Shown: positions 7,928 through 16,513, counted from the first letter of the stretch. The stretch: DNA of 64,000 bases from Methylosarcina fibrata AML-C10 (GCF_000372865.1 NZ_KB889965.1:2346547-2410546), one strand, 5' to 3'. Notes: generated from the letters alone by a model not told the origin. A program made the numbers and translations.

Positions 7928-10348
7928 TCATTCGGGTAACAAATGTTGACCCGCCACCGCGTTGCGCTCGATGTTGTCGCGCCGGGTAGTCAACGGCAGA
8001 TACCCCCCTTCCGCCCAAGCCGAAGTCATGTCGCGGTAGTGGGGCGACCAAGGCCGGCCTGACTGGCCAGTGCCCAGGATGAATACCGATTTGTCCGGCT
8101 CGGCCAAATCGTAAATCGCTCGAAATGCCGGCCCGGACTCCCCGCGGTAACGGCCCGTCTGTTCGTCGTAACGGTAGCCGCTGACGTTGACGGCATCCAT
8201 GCCGCCGGCACTTTCGGTTTCGACATTGAAAAACCATCCCAAACCGGGCAATCTTCCGAGCGGCTGGTTGGCAAACACGCTGACATGCGCCCTGCCCCAA
8301 TGCCATTGCGCCGGATCGTCGCCATAATGCCGGCGCACCTCGGTAATAGCGTCCTGAAAAGCCTGGCGGGCTTCAGCGGCACAAGGCGTCGGCGCAGACG
8401 CGCCGCTCCGGCACCAGCGCACGGCGCTGCCGTCGCGGTTATTGAGCACGCGAACTAGAAATGCCGGGTTGTAATCGCCGACCAGCGCGTAAAAGTCGCC
8501 CAATTTGTCTTGCAACAGAATGTCGCTCAAATGGCGCAGCCAAGCGGCAAAAATCAGCGGTTGCGGTGCATCCGCTGCCATCCGGTAGTCCCATTCGCGC
8601 AAGTTGCGCAATACCTGCAGGCTCAATCCATCCTCAACATCTGTGTTCAACAGTAACGGCAGCAATTCGGCGGCGACCGGGTTAAACACATCGTTCTGCA
8701 AGGCCGCAAATGACTGGACATCGTGACGCGCGCGGCGATCGAGCAAGTCCGAAATGCGTTCGGCCCGATACGGCAAAGCCCAGCTCGAGGTAATGAAATA
8801 AGGGTAATCCTTAGGGGTGATTTTTTGATTGGCGGTGATGATTTTGCCGTCGCCGCCGACGCTTTGTTGCGGCAGTTGTTCGAAGGGAATCGTCCCCTGC
8901 CAATCGTATTGAGGCAACCAACCCGGTGCCGGCAAAGCGCCGTGAAGCTCATTGCCTTGGGCACGCACCGGCACCCTGCCGGCGGCGATAAAACCGATAC
9001 GGCCTTGGACGTCGGCATAAACGATGTTCTGTTGCGGAGAATGGAAATCGCGCGCCGCCGCTTTCAGCTGCTCCGCGTTTTGTGCGCGGCCGGCATTCAG
9101 CATAAAACGGACGGTCATATCGTCGGCACGCAAGCCAACCCAGCTCAGTGCCAGCGCCGTGCCCGAAGGCGTCGCCTGCCGGGCGTCGGCGTCGGCCGTG
9201 GAAATGAGCGGTCCGTGCCGGCTGACTCGAACAATCAAGCTTTCATCCGGCGCGCCCTTAACGCGCAGGGTTTCTTTAAATTCGGTAAACGCCGCCTCGC
9301 CGTCCGGTGTCTGATAATGCGCAGGATTTCCAAATACCAGACGCTCGACGAATACATCCTGGCTGTCGGGATTGGTGTTGGTAAAGGCCCAGGCGACCTG
9401 ATCGTTACGGCCTAATAAAATGCCGGGCACGCCGGGCAAACCGGCGCCGATCACGTTCAAACCTGGCGCGTGCAAATGCGCAAAGTACCAGGTCGACGGC
9501 GCGGTCAACGGCAGATGCGGATCGTTGGCCAGCAGCGGTTTACCGCTGACGCTACGGCTGCCGTCTACCACCCAGTTATTGGAGCCGACGCTTTTGTCGG
9601 CTTCGTCCCGATGCTGTACCAACAAACGGTCTGCCTGCGTAGCGACCGGTGTGTACCATTTCGAAACATCAGGCAATGTTTGCGGCGCATCGCCCGGATA
9701 AGGCGGAAACAGATCGGCTAATTGCTCTGTCGATAAACGGTTTTGCAGACGCAGATTGAGCAATTCCTCCCACCAGTTGCCGGACAGGCGCCAGGCCATG
9801 GTTTTCAACCAGACCAAAGAATCCACCGGCTGCCAGGGTTCCGGCTGCGGCGCGCCGGTCAGGTAAAATTCGACCGGCAACCAGCGGCTTTGCGCGATTC
9901 CGGCGTTGACCCCCTTGGCGTAGGCCTGCAGGCTGGCTTGCGTGGCGGAATCAAGCTGCTCCCAGTTGGCTTCAGCGGCGCGGCGCAATCCCAAGGTGCG
10001 CATGAAACGGTCCTGTTCCAAGGCATCGGCACCAAAAAGTTCTGCCAACCGGCCGGTTCCGGCGCGACGGCTCAACTCCATTTGCCATAATCTCTCCCGG
10101 GCATGAAGAAAACCCAAAGTGAAATAGGCATCGTCGGCGGTTTGCGCGTACACGTGCGGCACATCGAAACGGTCCCGATAAACCTCGACCGGCTGAACCA
10201 GACCCGCCAACTCAAGCACACCCTCGCGCGTAGAACTCGATTTCAGCCATAAACCCGATAAGATGACGACCACGCCGACCAGCAGCCAGAAGAACGGCCG
10301 ACTTTTGATCGAGTTAACATATTTGCCAAGCGATTCAGCTGATTTCAT
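7928..10348 (-). CDS. Periplasmic penicillin-acylase-family N-terminal nucleophile hydrolase, PvdQ-like
   Basis: The 806-residue precursor has an N-terminal signal/anchor helix (about residues 19-35), an alpha-chain with RDRFDVPHVYA and ARERLWQMELSRR, and the autocatalytic G255/S256 site (GSNNWVV) where S256 becomes the N-terminal nucleophile of the beta-chain. The length fits penicillin acylase family enzymes (about 750-850). In Pseudomonas, PvdQ of this family removes the fatty acyl tail from the pyoverdine precursor after export. Here the gene sits in the same operon as a FAAL-initiated NRPS pathway and opposite a PvdE-like exporter, so deacylation of an exported siderophore precursor is a strong inference. 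Acyl-homoserine-lactone cleavage is an alternative. Confidence 0.85.
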   Translation of the reverse strand: MKSAESLGKYVNSIKSRPFFWLLVGVVVILSGLWLKSSSTREGVLELAGLVQPVEVYRDRFDVPHVYAQTADDAYFTLGFLHARERLWQMELSRRAGTGRLAELFGADALEQDRFMRTLGLRRAAEANWEQLDSATQASLQAYAKGVNAGIAQSRWLPVEFYLTGAPQPEPWQPVDSLVWLKTMAWRLSGNWWEELLNLRLQNRLSTEQLADLFPPYPGDAPQTLPDVSKWYTPVATQADRLLVQHRDEADKSVGSNNWVVDGSRSVSGKPLLANDPHLPLTAPSTWYFAHLHAPGLNVIGAGLPGVPGILLGRNDQVAWAFTNTNPDSQDVFVERLVFGNPAHYQTPDGEAAFTEFKETLRVKGAPDESLIVRVSRHGPLISTADADARQATPSGTALALSWVGLRADDMTVRFMLNAGRAQNAEQLKAAARDFHSPQQNIVYADVQGRIGFIAAGRVPVRAQGNELHGALPAPGWLPQYDWQGTIPFEQLPQQSVGGDGKIITANQKITPKDYPYFITSSWALPYRAERISDLLDRRARHDVQSFAALQNDVFNPVAAELLPLLLNTDVEDGLSLQVLRNLREWDYRMAADAPQPLIFAAWLRHLSDILLQDKLGDFYALVGDYNPAFLVRVLNNRDGSAVRWCRSGASAPTPCAAEARQAFQDAITEVRRHYGDDPAQWHWGRAHVSVFANQPLGRLPGLGWFFNVETESAGGMDAVNVSGYRYDEQTGRYRGESGPAFRAIYDLAEPDKSVFILGTGQSGRPWSPHYRDMTSAWAEGGYLPLTTRRDNIERNAVAGQHLLPE

Positions 10349-10438
10349 GAGGGCAAAAGATTTGACAACAGCATCCGATTGAACGGGCGAGAGAGGGTGA
10401 CAAACCCGGGCTTGCCACGCAACACGGGTTGTAAATGC

Positions 10439-11410
10439 TTATTTCTGGGCAGTAATTTCCAGACTCCAGCCTCCTTTAACTTCGCCGCCGAACCAATAGA
10501 AATCGTCGACGATGATCAAGCGCCATTGGCCGGTAGGCGACATGCCGTTCAGATTGCTCAATCTCGGCCCATTCAACAGTTTCTTGTAAGTAGTCGTATC
10601 TTCGGCAACTACGGTTCCCAATACGGTACTCGTAGTCAACCCCACCGAATTTCTCGAAGTATTGAATGCTGTCGTGCTGCCGACGATGTTATCCGGGAAA
10701 TGATCGCTATCCGGACTGTTGTCGTAATCGGTCGGCTTGAACGTTCGCAGCGCCGTATCGGTCCAGACACCAACCCATTCGTCGTAAATCACGTTGTACA
10801 ACGGGTTGGTGTCCCTGCCGCTTAGACGGCCGTCGTCCCTTACCGAACGCGGCAGCGGCAGCGTGGCGGAATCATCGAACTTCCAGTTCAATCCTTCTGC
10901 CTTGACACCCAATACGCCACCTTCCGGCGTTGCACCAGCCGCACTGACGTTGGAGGCCAGCATCACCCAGCGGCCATCGGGAGCCACCAGCATCATATCC
11001 ACGTCATTCAAATAATCGTGATGAATGTCTTTAATGACGACATTAATATCGGTGATTTTAGCGCCTTTCGGAAAAGCCGATTCCGGGACTTCGATGATCG
11101 AGGCATAAGGCGTCGCAGGAGTCACCTGTACTTCGGGCGCATTCTCGGCGCTGTATTTATCCAGTAACGCCGCACATTCCGGTTTGTCCGGATCGGCGCA
11201 TTCATCATTGATAACGATTGGAGTCGGATTGGTAAAAATTCTCGAGCCCTTTTTCAATTTGGACATGTTGCCCCACTCGAACTCTTGCTCACCTTTTGCC
11301 ACTTTGCCAGCGACGGCCAAATCCGTTTGCGCCAGCGACAGCACCGCAATAACGGCTGCCAAGGATTTAACCAAAGTAAAACCAGGGTGTTTTGAAGTTT
11401 TCTTATTCAT
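10439..11410 (-). CDS. Secreted P-domain-like beta-sandwich protein
   Basis: The 323-residue protein begins with a basic N-terminus and hydrophobic stretch ending ADLAVAGK, consistent with export. Residues about 95-320 resemble the proprotein-convertase P/Homo B domain: DINVVIKDIHHDYLNDVDMMLVAP is broken up as a strand plus DxD loop, and the end has PTGQWRLIIVDDF followed by GGWSLEI. No protease domain accompanies it. It is the first gene of the minus-strand siderophore transcript, with a Fur box 87 bp upstream of its ATG, so iron starvation should induce it. Its role is unknown; a cell-envelope or extracellular binding function linked to iron is an inference. Confidence 0.7.
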   Translation of the reverse strand: MNKKTSKHPGFTLVKSLAAVIAVLSLAQTDLAVAGKVAKGEQEFEWGNMSKLKKGSRIFTNPTPIVINDECADPDKPECAALLDKYSAENAPEVQVTPATPYASIIEVPESAFPKGAKITDINVVIKDIHHDYLNDVDMMLVAPDGRWVMLASNVSAAGATPEGGVLGVKAEGLNWKFDDSATLPLPRSVRDDGRLSGRDTNPLYNVIYDEWVGVWTDTALRTFKPTDYDNSPDSDHFPDNIVGSTTAFNTSRNSVGLTTSTVLGTVVAEDTTTYKKLLNGPRLSNLNGMSPTGQWRLIIVDDFYWFGGEVKGGWSLEITAQK

Positions 11411-11496
11411 TGAATTACCTTATTCAGATTGATGACTCATAGATAGTCCTATTCAGAGAGCGCCTGGCCCAAAAAGCGTTAAAGAACGCAATTCTA

Positions 11497-11515
11497 AATG
11501 AGAACGATTCTTATT
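11497..11515. promoter_or_regulatory. Fur box upstream of the P-domain/acylase/iucD transcript
   Basis: AATGAGAACGATTCTTATT is a good dyad match to the Fur consensus. It lies 87 bp upstream of the ATG at 11410 and would control the minus-strand operon P-domain protein, acylase, IucD-like hydroxylase. Confidence 0.75.
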
Positions 11516-11834
11516 TTGATGATGATCCTGATTTTTGTCAACCATTTCTTTTTTTTATTTATAGATGTTCAGGCAAACTCCAAAAGTCTGTTCAATAAAA
11601 ACCGTCTTTTCTTTGCCCAAGCGCGCCATAACCGCGAAAAGTCGATTCGTCGGACGATCTCGTCTCTCTTTTTCCGGAAGCATTTTCATTTCGAACGTAC
11701 GGACTTGAGCAGGCGCAGATTTATTCGTCCGGCGCGCGTTATTCAAGGCAAACGCATTGTGTGCTCGCCGTTATACATAGCCAGATGACCGGCAGAAGGA
11801 GGAAGCTGGCTTGGGGCCACGCCTAAATACGCCG

Positions 11835-11854
11835 TTCAAAGCAAGCTTTGAACT
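11835..11854. repeat. Palindrome, 9-bp arms with 2-nt loop
   Basis: GTTCAAAGC-AA-GCTTTGAAC is a perfect dyad in the non-coding gap. No T-run follows on either strand, so a binding site or cruciform is as likely as a terminator. Confidence 0.6.
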
Positions 11855-12007
11855 CTAGTGCGTTACCGAGAGGCATTAAAAGCTTGCCATCCCGGGCAGG
11901 TCGATTCGGCGACCGGTTCCTGCGTTGCCCTCGATCGCGTGTGCCCGACGCAATCCATCTCCCCATCTGCGGAGCCGCACTTTGTGCATGAACGCCATGA
12001 AGGGCGT

Positions 12008-12033
12008 GAATGCAGAGAATGCAGAGAATGCAG
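12008..12033. repeat. Short tandem repeat, 9-bp unit, about 3 copies
   Basis: GAATGCAGA occurs twice and then GAATGCAG in direct succession within the gap between the divergent siderophore operons. Confidence 0.7.
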
Positions 12034-12189
12034 GAATGATGTGTTCTCCTTAAAGGACCGTGTACCCGAAACGAGAATGACGCGTTTTCCTTCGTGTTTT
12101 TCCTTACGAAGGCCATATACCAAAAACGAAAATGCTCTAACAGCAAGCCATCTATCCACAGAAAAATAATAAATTTGTTGCAAATTATA

Positions 12190-12208
12190 ATTGAGAATGA
12201 TTATCATT
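12190..12208. promoter_or_regulatory. Fur box upstream of the exporter operon
   Basis: ATTGAGAATGATTATCATT matches the Fur consensus strongly and ends 27 bp before the ATG at 12236, placing the plus-strand operon of two small ORFs and the ABC exporter under iron repression. Confidence 0.85.
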
Positions 12209-12235
12209 TAACTAAACAACTAACCGGATCTCGCC

Positions 12236-12505
12236 ATGAAATTTTTTTCCTCTTTCTTTAGCACGCCGGCAACCGTGAAATTAGAAATCGTGCCGAACTT
12301 TTTAGCCTCCTTGTTAGCGAGTGGGCATATACACGTCGCCGACTTCCGCTGCCTGGATCTGAGCTCGAAGCAGATCGTCTGGAAGCTACTGCTCTCTCTT
12401 ACTAATCACAAAGGCACTGAGAACGAAAATCACTTAAAACTCGCCGTTCCAGCATCAGAATCAGTTTACCCTTCCCAGTACCCCGGAGAACTCGACCATG
12501 TCTAA
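12236..12505 (+). CDS. Small Fur-associated protein of unknown function
   Basis: An 89-residue protein whose ATG lies just downstream of a Fur box. I do not recognise a family. The N-terminus is hydrophobic/aromatic (KFFSSFF), followed by an amphipathic segment (NFLASLLASGHIHVADFRCLD) and a polar tail. It overlaps the next ORF by 8 bp, which suggests translational coupling and supports it being a real gene. The position says it is made with the siderophore exporter under iron starvation. Confidence 0.6.
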   Translation: MKFFSSFFSTPATVKLEIVPNFLASLLASGHIHVADFRCLDLSSKQIVWKLLLSLTNHKGTENENHLKLAVPASESVYPSQYPGELDHV

Positions 12506-12728
12506 GAAACCCTGCACCCATGAGTACCTCGCCAACAACCGCGCCGGCACAGTATTGACGTGCCGCGAATGCGGTATCGTGCATTTACACTTACAAAATC
12601 TATCGTTGCGCTTCGATACCGAACAGTTCACCGAACTCTCTGCCTTAACGGCAGAGGCTGCAAAGAAAATGCAGCAAGATCCTGAACAAGCAGTACATAA
12701 GCGCCCAACGCTAACCATCGTACACTGA
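12498..12728 (+). CDS. Small protein with a single CxxC knuckle
   Basis: This 76-residue protein has an N-terminal CxH pair (PCTHEY) and a CRECG knuckle, followed by IVHLHLQNLSLRF and an acidic helix. The C...H...CxxC pattern could bind one zinc ion, or possibly iron. It overlaps the upstream small ORF and is 8 bp from the exporter ATG, so all three are one operon. No function is known to me; a regulator or adaptor of the exporter is a guess. Confidence 0.6.
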   Translation: MSKKPCTHEYLANNRAGTVLTCRECGIVHLHLQNLSLRFDTEQFTELSALTAEAAKKMQQDPEQAVHKRPTLTIVH

Positions 12729-12736
12729 CCGCCTCC

Positions 12737-14398
12737 ATGACCTTACTCCGCTTGCTGTTCAACCGATTCCGCTGGGCGCTGTTAGCGGTGCTTGCTTTGA
12801 GTATCGCCAGTGCCGGATTATCGGTAGGGATAATTGCCTTCACCAATGAGCGCATGCTGCATCCGCAGCACGAATTGAACCCTACCCTGCTACTGTTTGG
12901 CGGCTTGCTGGCGGCCGTGTTTTTGATCGGCACAGCCTCGCAGATTTGCATGACAACACTCGGCCACTGCCTGGTTTACCAATTTCGCCGCACGCTGGTG
13001 AAACGTATCCTCGATACCGACCTGGAGCGGTTGGAACAGCTCGGCCCACCGCGCCTGCTGGCCAGTCTGAACAGCGACACCAGCCACCTGACATCCGCAT
13101 TCATCAGCCTGCCGTCGGCGGTTTACGGGCTGGTCCTGAACCTGGGCGGTTTTGCCTATCTCGCCTGGCTGTCGCAGCCGCTGTTCGCCGCCACCGCCGC
13201 CTGGATGCTGCTGACCGTGATTATCGGCTGGCTGCTGATGCGGCAAACCCACGCCCGGATCGATGACGCCCGCGCTATCGAGGATTTGCTCTACGAGGAC
13301 TACCAGGCCGCTTTGCTGGGCCGCAAGGAATTGGCGCTGAACCGCCAACGCGCGGAACATTTCTACCGACAGGAATTCGATCACCATGCCGCTGCCAGCC
13401 GCGACCGCGAGACCGCCGCGGATATCTTCAATGGCTTTAACGAAAATTGGGCCAATGTGATGATCCTGGGTTCGATCGGCCTGGTATTTTTCCTGGCGCA
13501 CGGCGCCGGATGGGCCGACCACACGGTGGCAACGACCTACTCATTAACGATCCTGTTTCTGCGCACATCGCTGACCGGGCTGATTGCCGCGATTCCCAGC
13601 CTGATTGGCGGCAGCGTCGCGCTGGATAAACTCAACAGCCTGCAACTGCCCGAATACCGGCCCGACTTTTCCGCCCCGCCTCATCCCTTGCAGCCAAACT
13701 GGCAAACCTTGACATTACAAGAAATCCGCTACCGCTATCCGGAAACAGAACGCGGCAACCGTTTCTCGGTAGGCCCTATGGACTTTACGCTACGGGCCGG
13801 CGAAATCGTGTTCCTGATCGGCGGCAACGGCAGCGGTAAGACCACCTTTACCCGCCTATTGACCGGATTGTATCGGCCGCACGCCGGAGCCATCTTGTTA
13901 AACGGCTCGGCCTTGGCCGAATCGGACCGTCCGGCCTATCGCCGGCTGTTCTCCACGGTGTTTTCCGACTTCCATTTGTTTCACCGCCTGCTCGGGCCGG
14001 ACGGCAGTAAGGCTGCCCCGAAAAAAATCGCTTATTGGCTGGAACTTCTCGAGCTGACGCCCAAGGTCAAGGTCGTAGACGGCCAACTGCAGGATAGCCG
14101 TCTGTCGCAAGGCCAACGTAAGCGCCTAGCGCTCTTAATCGCGATTCTGGAAGACAGGCCGGTATTGGTGCTGGACGAATGGGCCGCCGACCAAGATCCA
14201 CGCTACCGCAGGCGCTTTTACACTGAACTATTGCCGTTATTGAAGTCACAGGGAAAAACCGTGCTTGCCGTCACCCATGACGAGCACTATTTCGATGTCG
14301 CCGACCGGGTCATAAAAATGGACGAAGGACGTTTACTGGACATCGGCCCACATTGCAGGCGAAATGAATCCACTCGCGCCTCTCAACTTGTTCAGTGA
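12737..14398 (+). CDS. Cyclic-peptide/siderophore export ABC transporter (PvdE/SyrD/YojI type)
   Basis: A 553-residue half-transporter with an N-terminal six-helix membrane domain (about residues 10-290) and a C-terminal ATPase: Walker A GGNGSGKTT near 361, signature LSQGQRKRLALL near 455, Walker B VLVLDEWAADQD near 475, and the H-loop in VTHDEHYF. The QRKR signature variant is typical of the PvdE/SyrD family, which moves peptide siderophores or their precursors across the inner membrane. With the acylase in the opposite operon, the parallel with PvdE and PvdQ in pyoverdine maturation is direct. Expression should be Fur-repressed from the box at 12190. Confidence 0.9.
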   Translation: MTLLRLLFNRFRWALLAVLALSIASAGLSVGIIAFTNERMLHPQHELNPTLLLFGGLLAAVFLIGTASQICMTTLGHCLVYQFRRTLVKRILDTDLERLEQLGPPRLLASLNSDTSHLTSAFISLPSAVYGLVLNLGGFAYLAWLSQPLFAATAAWMLLTVIIGWLLMRQTHARIDDARAIEDLLYEDYQAALLGRKELALNRQRAEHFYRQEFDHHAAASRDRETAADIFNGFNENWANVMILGSIGLVFFLAHGAGWADHTVATTYSLTILFLRTSLTGLIAAIPSLIGGSVALDKLNSLQLPEYRPDFSAPPHPLQPNWQTLTLQEIRYRYPETERGNRFSVGPMDFTLRAGEIVFLIGGNGSGKTTFTRLLTGLYRPHAGAILLNGSALAESDRPAYRRLFSTVFSDFHLFHRLLGPDGSKAAPKKIAYWLELLELTPKVKVVDGQLQDSRLSQGQRKRLALLIAILEDRPVLVLDEWAADQDPRYRRRFYTELLPLLKSQGKTVLAVTHDEHYFDVADRVIKMDEGRLLDIGPHCRRNESTRASQLVQ

Positions 14399-14501
14399 TC
14401 CCGTTGATTTTAAAGATGACCGACTTAATGACTTTCCAATCGCATTGGATTGACGATGAATCGAAAACTCAAGATTTCAGGTTGGAAGAGTAAAATATTA
14501 A

Positions 14502-15349
14502 GAGGCTGTCTGGCAAAACAAAATTCTGTAAAATCAAGGTTTTTATTGTCATCTTGCCAATGAGATACAAAAGCGACCTCACGGATGCGGAATGGGCATT
14601 AATTGAACCAGATTTTCGGCCTCGAAGTGGTCGAGGATGCTGGCGCAAACACGCCATCAGAACGGTAATCAACGCGATTCTGTATGTTGTCAAAGGCGGA
14701 GTGGAGTGGCGAATGATGCCTAACGATTTTCCGCCGTGGCAAACAGTTTATGATCATTTCAGCAAATGGAACAAGCGCGGCATTTGGGAGGCATGTTTGG
14801 ATCGATTGGTCGCCTATCGCCGTGAACAGGTAGGTCGTGCCGCCAAGCCGAGCTATGGCATCCTTGATGCGCAAAGCGTAAAAACCCTCTACGCCAGTGA
14901 AGAGCGCGGTATTGATGGCGGCAAAAAGGTCAAAGGGCACAAGCGTCATATTGTCGTGGACATCTTGGGCAACTTATTGTTTGTCATGGTCCATGCTGCT
15001 AATCTCAGTGACACGAAAAGCGCCTGCGAGGTATTGGAGAGAACCGTCGATAAATGGCCCTCTTTGAAAGCGTTTTCGGCCGATGCGGGCTATGGCGGCA
15101 CCGCGGTAACATACTGTACGGAAACATTAGATAAGCCTTTGCACATCTCCAAGAAAATAAAAGATGGCTGGGCGGTACTGCCGAAACGCTGGGTTGTTGA
15201 ACGCACTTTTTCATGGCTTGGTCATTTTCGCCGCCTCTCCCTCTCCAAAGATGTCGAAATTCTCACTGCCACTTCCGAAAACATGATTCGCATCGCCATG
15301 CTTAAAATAACGCTTGCAAAATGCGTTTAATGTTTTGCCAGACAGCTTC
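14502..15349 (+). mobile_element. IS5-family insertion sequence
   Basis: Terminal inverted repeats of 18 bp, GAGGCTGTCTGGCAAAAC at 14502-14519 and its near-perfect complement ending at 15349 (17/18), flanked by the 3-bp direct repeat TAA (14499-14501 and 15350-15352). The 848-bp size and TNA target fit the IS1031/ISL2 groups of IS5. It is inserted exactly against the left end of the IS1595-type element. Confidence 0.9.
14560..15330 (+). CDS. IS5-family DDE transposase
   Basis: 256 residues from the ATG at 14560 (an in-frame TTG at 14554 would add MP). DDE residues are visible in GILDAQSVK, in FSADAGYGG and in RWVVERTFSW. The N-terminal LTDAEWALIEP segment is typical of the group. The gene is intact and fills the element between its inverted repeats, so it may be active. 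Confidence 0.93.
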   Translation: MRYKSDLTDAEWALIEPDFRPRSGRGCWRKHAIRTVINAILYVVKGGVEWRMMPNDFPPWQTVYDHFSKWNKRGIWEACLDRLVAYRREQVGRAAKPSYGILDAQSVKTLYASEERGIDGGKKVKGHKRHIVVDILGNLLFVMVHAANLSDTKSACEVLERTVDKWPSLKAFSADAGYGGTAVTYCTETLDKPLHISKKIKDGWAVLPKRWVVERTFSWLGHFRRLSLSKDVEILTATSENMIRIAMLKITLAKCV

Positions 15350-15352
15350 TAA

Positions 15353-16355
15353 GGCTCTATATGGATTTCGGGGGCTTTTTAACCAAAACAGAGAGTAACG
15401 AAACCAGAAGTTTCTTGCCGCGTTTTTTGGCGTTATGGACAAACTCAAAAAAGCTCAAATAGAGCGGCAATTTGGCTTGAGAAATACCGCGATGCGGACG
15501 CAGCCAGGAGCGCAGTAGCGACCAGAAGCCCTCGATGGTGTTCGAATGGACCTCGCAAAAGCCATCGCCATCCTCGTCGCGAGCATACTCCCCGGCCGAA
15601 TGGTTAACCGTCTTGTGTTGGAAGCCCCAGGTTTCTAGGCGACCATAAATGTTGTATTCATCGGTGTATATCAACGTTCCTGGTGCCACGCTATGTAAGA
15701 TCAAGGGTTTGATCGTGGCTTGCCGGACATTGTCGAGCAACCGGATAGCGACCTCGCCGCTGCGTTGGAGGATGCCTAATACGGGTGGCTTCTCCGTGGC
15801 GAGCGTGCCGCGCCCCCGGGCGCCTTTCAGCCGGCGCCGGCGCGGTTTGCGCCCCGCTTCGGCAACCTTGTCGTATTGTCCTTTATGTCCGGCGACGAGG
15901 TAAACTTCGTCGCATTCGACCTTACCCGACAAGGTTATCGGGGCTTTTTTTATCGATCCCGGTGCGCAGGTGCTCGGTCATGAATTGTAAATCATCCTTG
16001 TTCAGATCCAATTCTTGGGCAATCTGGGCGTTGGACAGGTTCAAACCCATGAAGTACAGGCACAACACCCAAACGGACAACGGCTGGTGGTGACCTGCCA
16101 GCACGGTGCCGGTCAGGTCGTCAAAGCGCTTGTTGCATGCCTTGCACTGATAGCGTTAGCCGTGGCGTTGCGGCCCAGCAAAGCCGCGCCGGATCGTTTG
16201 TCCGTCGCCGCAATGGGGACAAGTGATGCCTTCTTGCCAGCGCAGTTGGCGGATAGCCGCGTAGCATTGAGCTTCGCTGACTAAGTGTTTAATTGTTATG
16301 ATTGCAGGTTCCATCGAGGCATCTTATCAAAAGACCCGAAAATCCATAAAGAGCC
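15353..16355 (-). mobile_element. IS1595-family insertion sequence (inactive)
   Basis: The ends are imperfect inverted repeats: GGCTCTATATGGATTTCGGG at 15353-15372, and at 16333-16355 the complement of a near-identical sequence with one substitution and one extra T. The element encloses one degenerate transposase gene. The expected 8-bp target duplication is absent (AATATTAA on the reconstructed left, AATCCGGA on the right), which suggests a later deletion or recombination beside it. Confidence 0.8.
15357..16314 (-). pseudogene. IS1595-family (ISXO2-like) transposase, nonsense mutation plus frameshift
   Basis: Read from the ATG at 16314, an N-terminal zinc ribbon (CPHCG then CKAC) leads into a helix-turn-helix segment and, in another frame, the ISXO2-like DDE domain (VECDEVYLVAGHKG, YTDEYNIY, HSNTIEGFWSLL). 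Two lesions are visible. An in-frame TAA at about 16157 sits where a tyrosine codon (TAC) is expected in GYRYQC. A frame change occurs at a run of seven A (minus strand, near 15945-15951), where removing one A restores KKAPITLSGKVECDE. Either alone would block a full-length product, though the A-run could allow slippage. The last codon lies inside the left inverted repeat. Confidence 0.85.
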
Positions 16356-16508
16356 AATCCGGAACTTAAAGCCATCCTGGCTCATAATCGTGACGAGGAA
16401 AAGGAGCACGCAGCAATGTTGTTGGAATGGATTCGGCGGCAAGATGCAAAATTCGAGCACGAATTGAAAGACTATTTGTTCACCGACAAACCCATAGCCC
16501 ATTTATAA
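16356..16508 (+). pseudogene. 3' remnant of an encapsulated-ferritin (EncFtn) gene
   Basis: Starting at the base after the IS1595 end, the frame reads PELKAILAHNRDEEKEHAAM followed by LLEWIRRQDAKFEHEL, KDYLFTDKPIAHL and stop. This matches the C-terminal half of encapsulin-associated ferritin-like proteins, including the H-x-x-E-E-x-E-H iron/ferroxidase segment (HNRDEEKEH). About 50 codons survive. The 5' half, with the other metal-binding glutamate, is missing; it is not present to the left of the IS elements. No encapsulin shell gene is in the window. This is a pseudogene left by IS-associated deletion inside an iron island. Confidence 0.85.
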
Positions 16509-16513
16509 TGGGT

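Larger units (their letters stand above)
11516..12189. other. Non-coding stretch between the divergent siderophore operons
   Basis: About 670 bp without a convincing gene; the open frames here have no recognisable product or ribosome site. It holds a 9-bp-arm palindrome (11835-11854), a short tandem repeat (12008-12033) and AT-rich flanks next to the two Fur boxes. It may encode a small RNA, but nothing specific supports that. Confidence 0.5.

Noticed and set aside
11498-12207. Several 60-114-codon frames between the divergent siderophore operons
   Set aside because: They overlap Fur boxes and each other on both strands and have no ribosome site or family resemblance.
16285-16467. 60-codon plus-strand frame across the IS1595 end
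   Set aside because: It is out of frame with the EncFtn remnant, which is the only recognisable coding sequence there.
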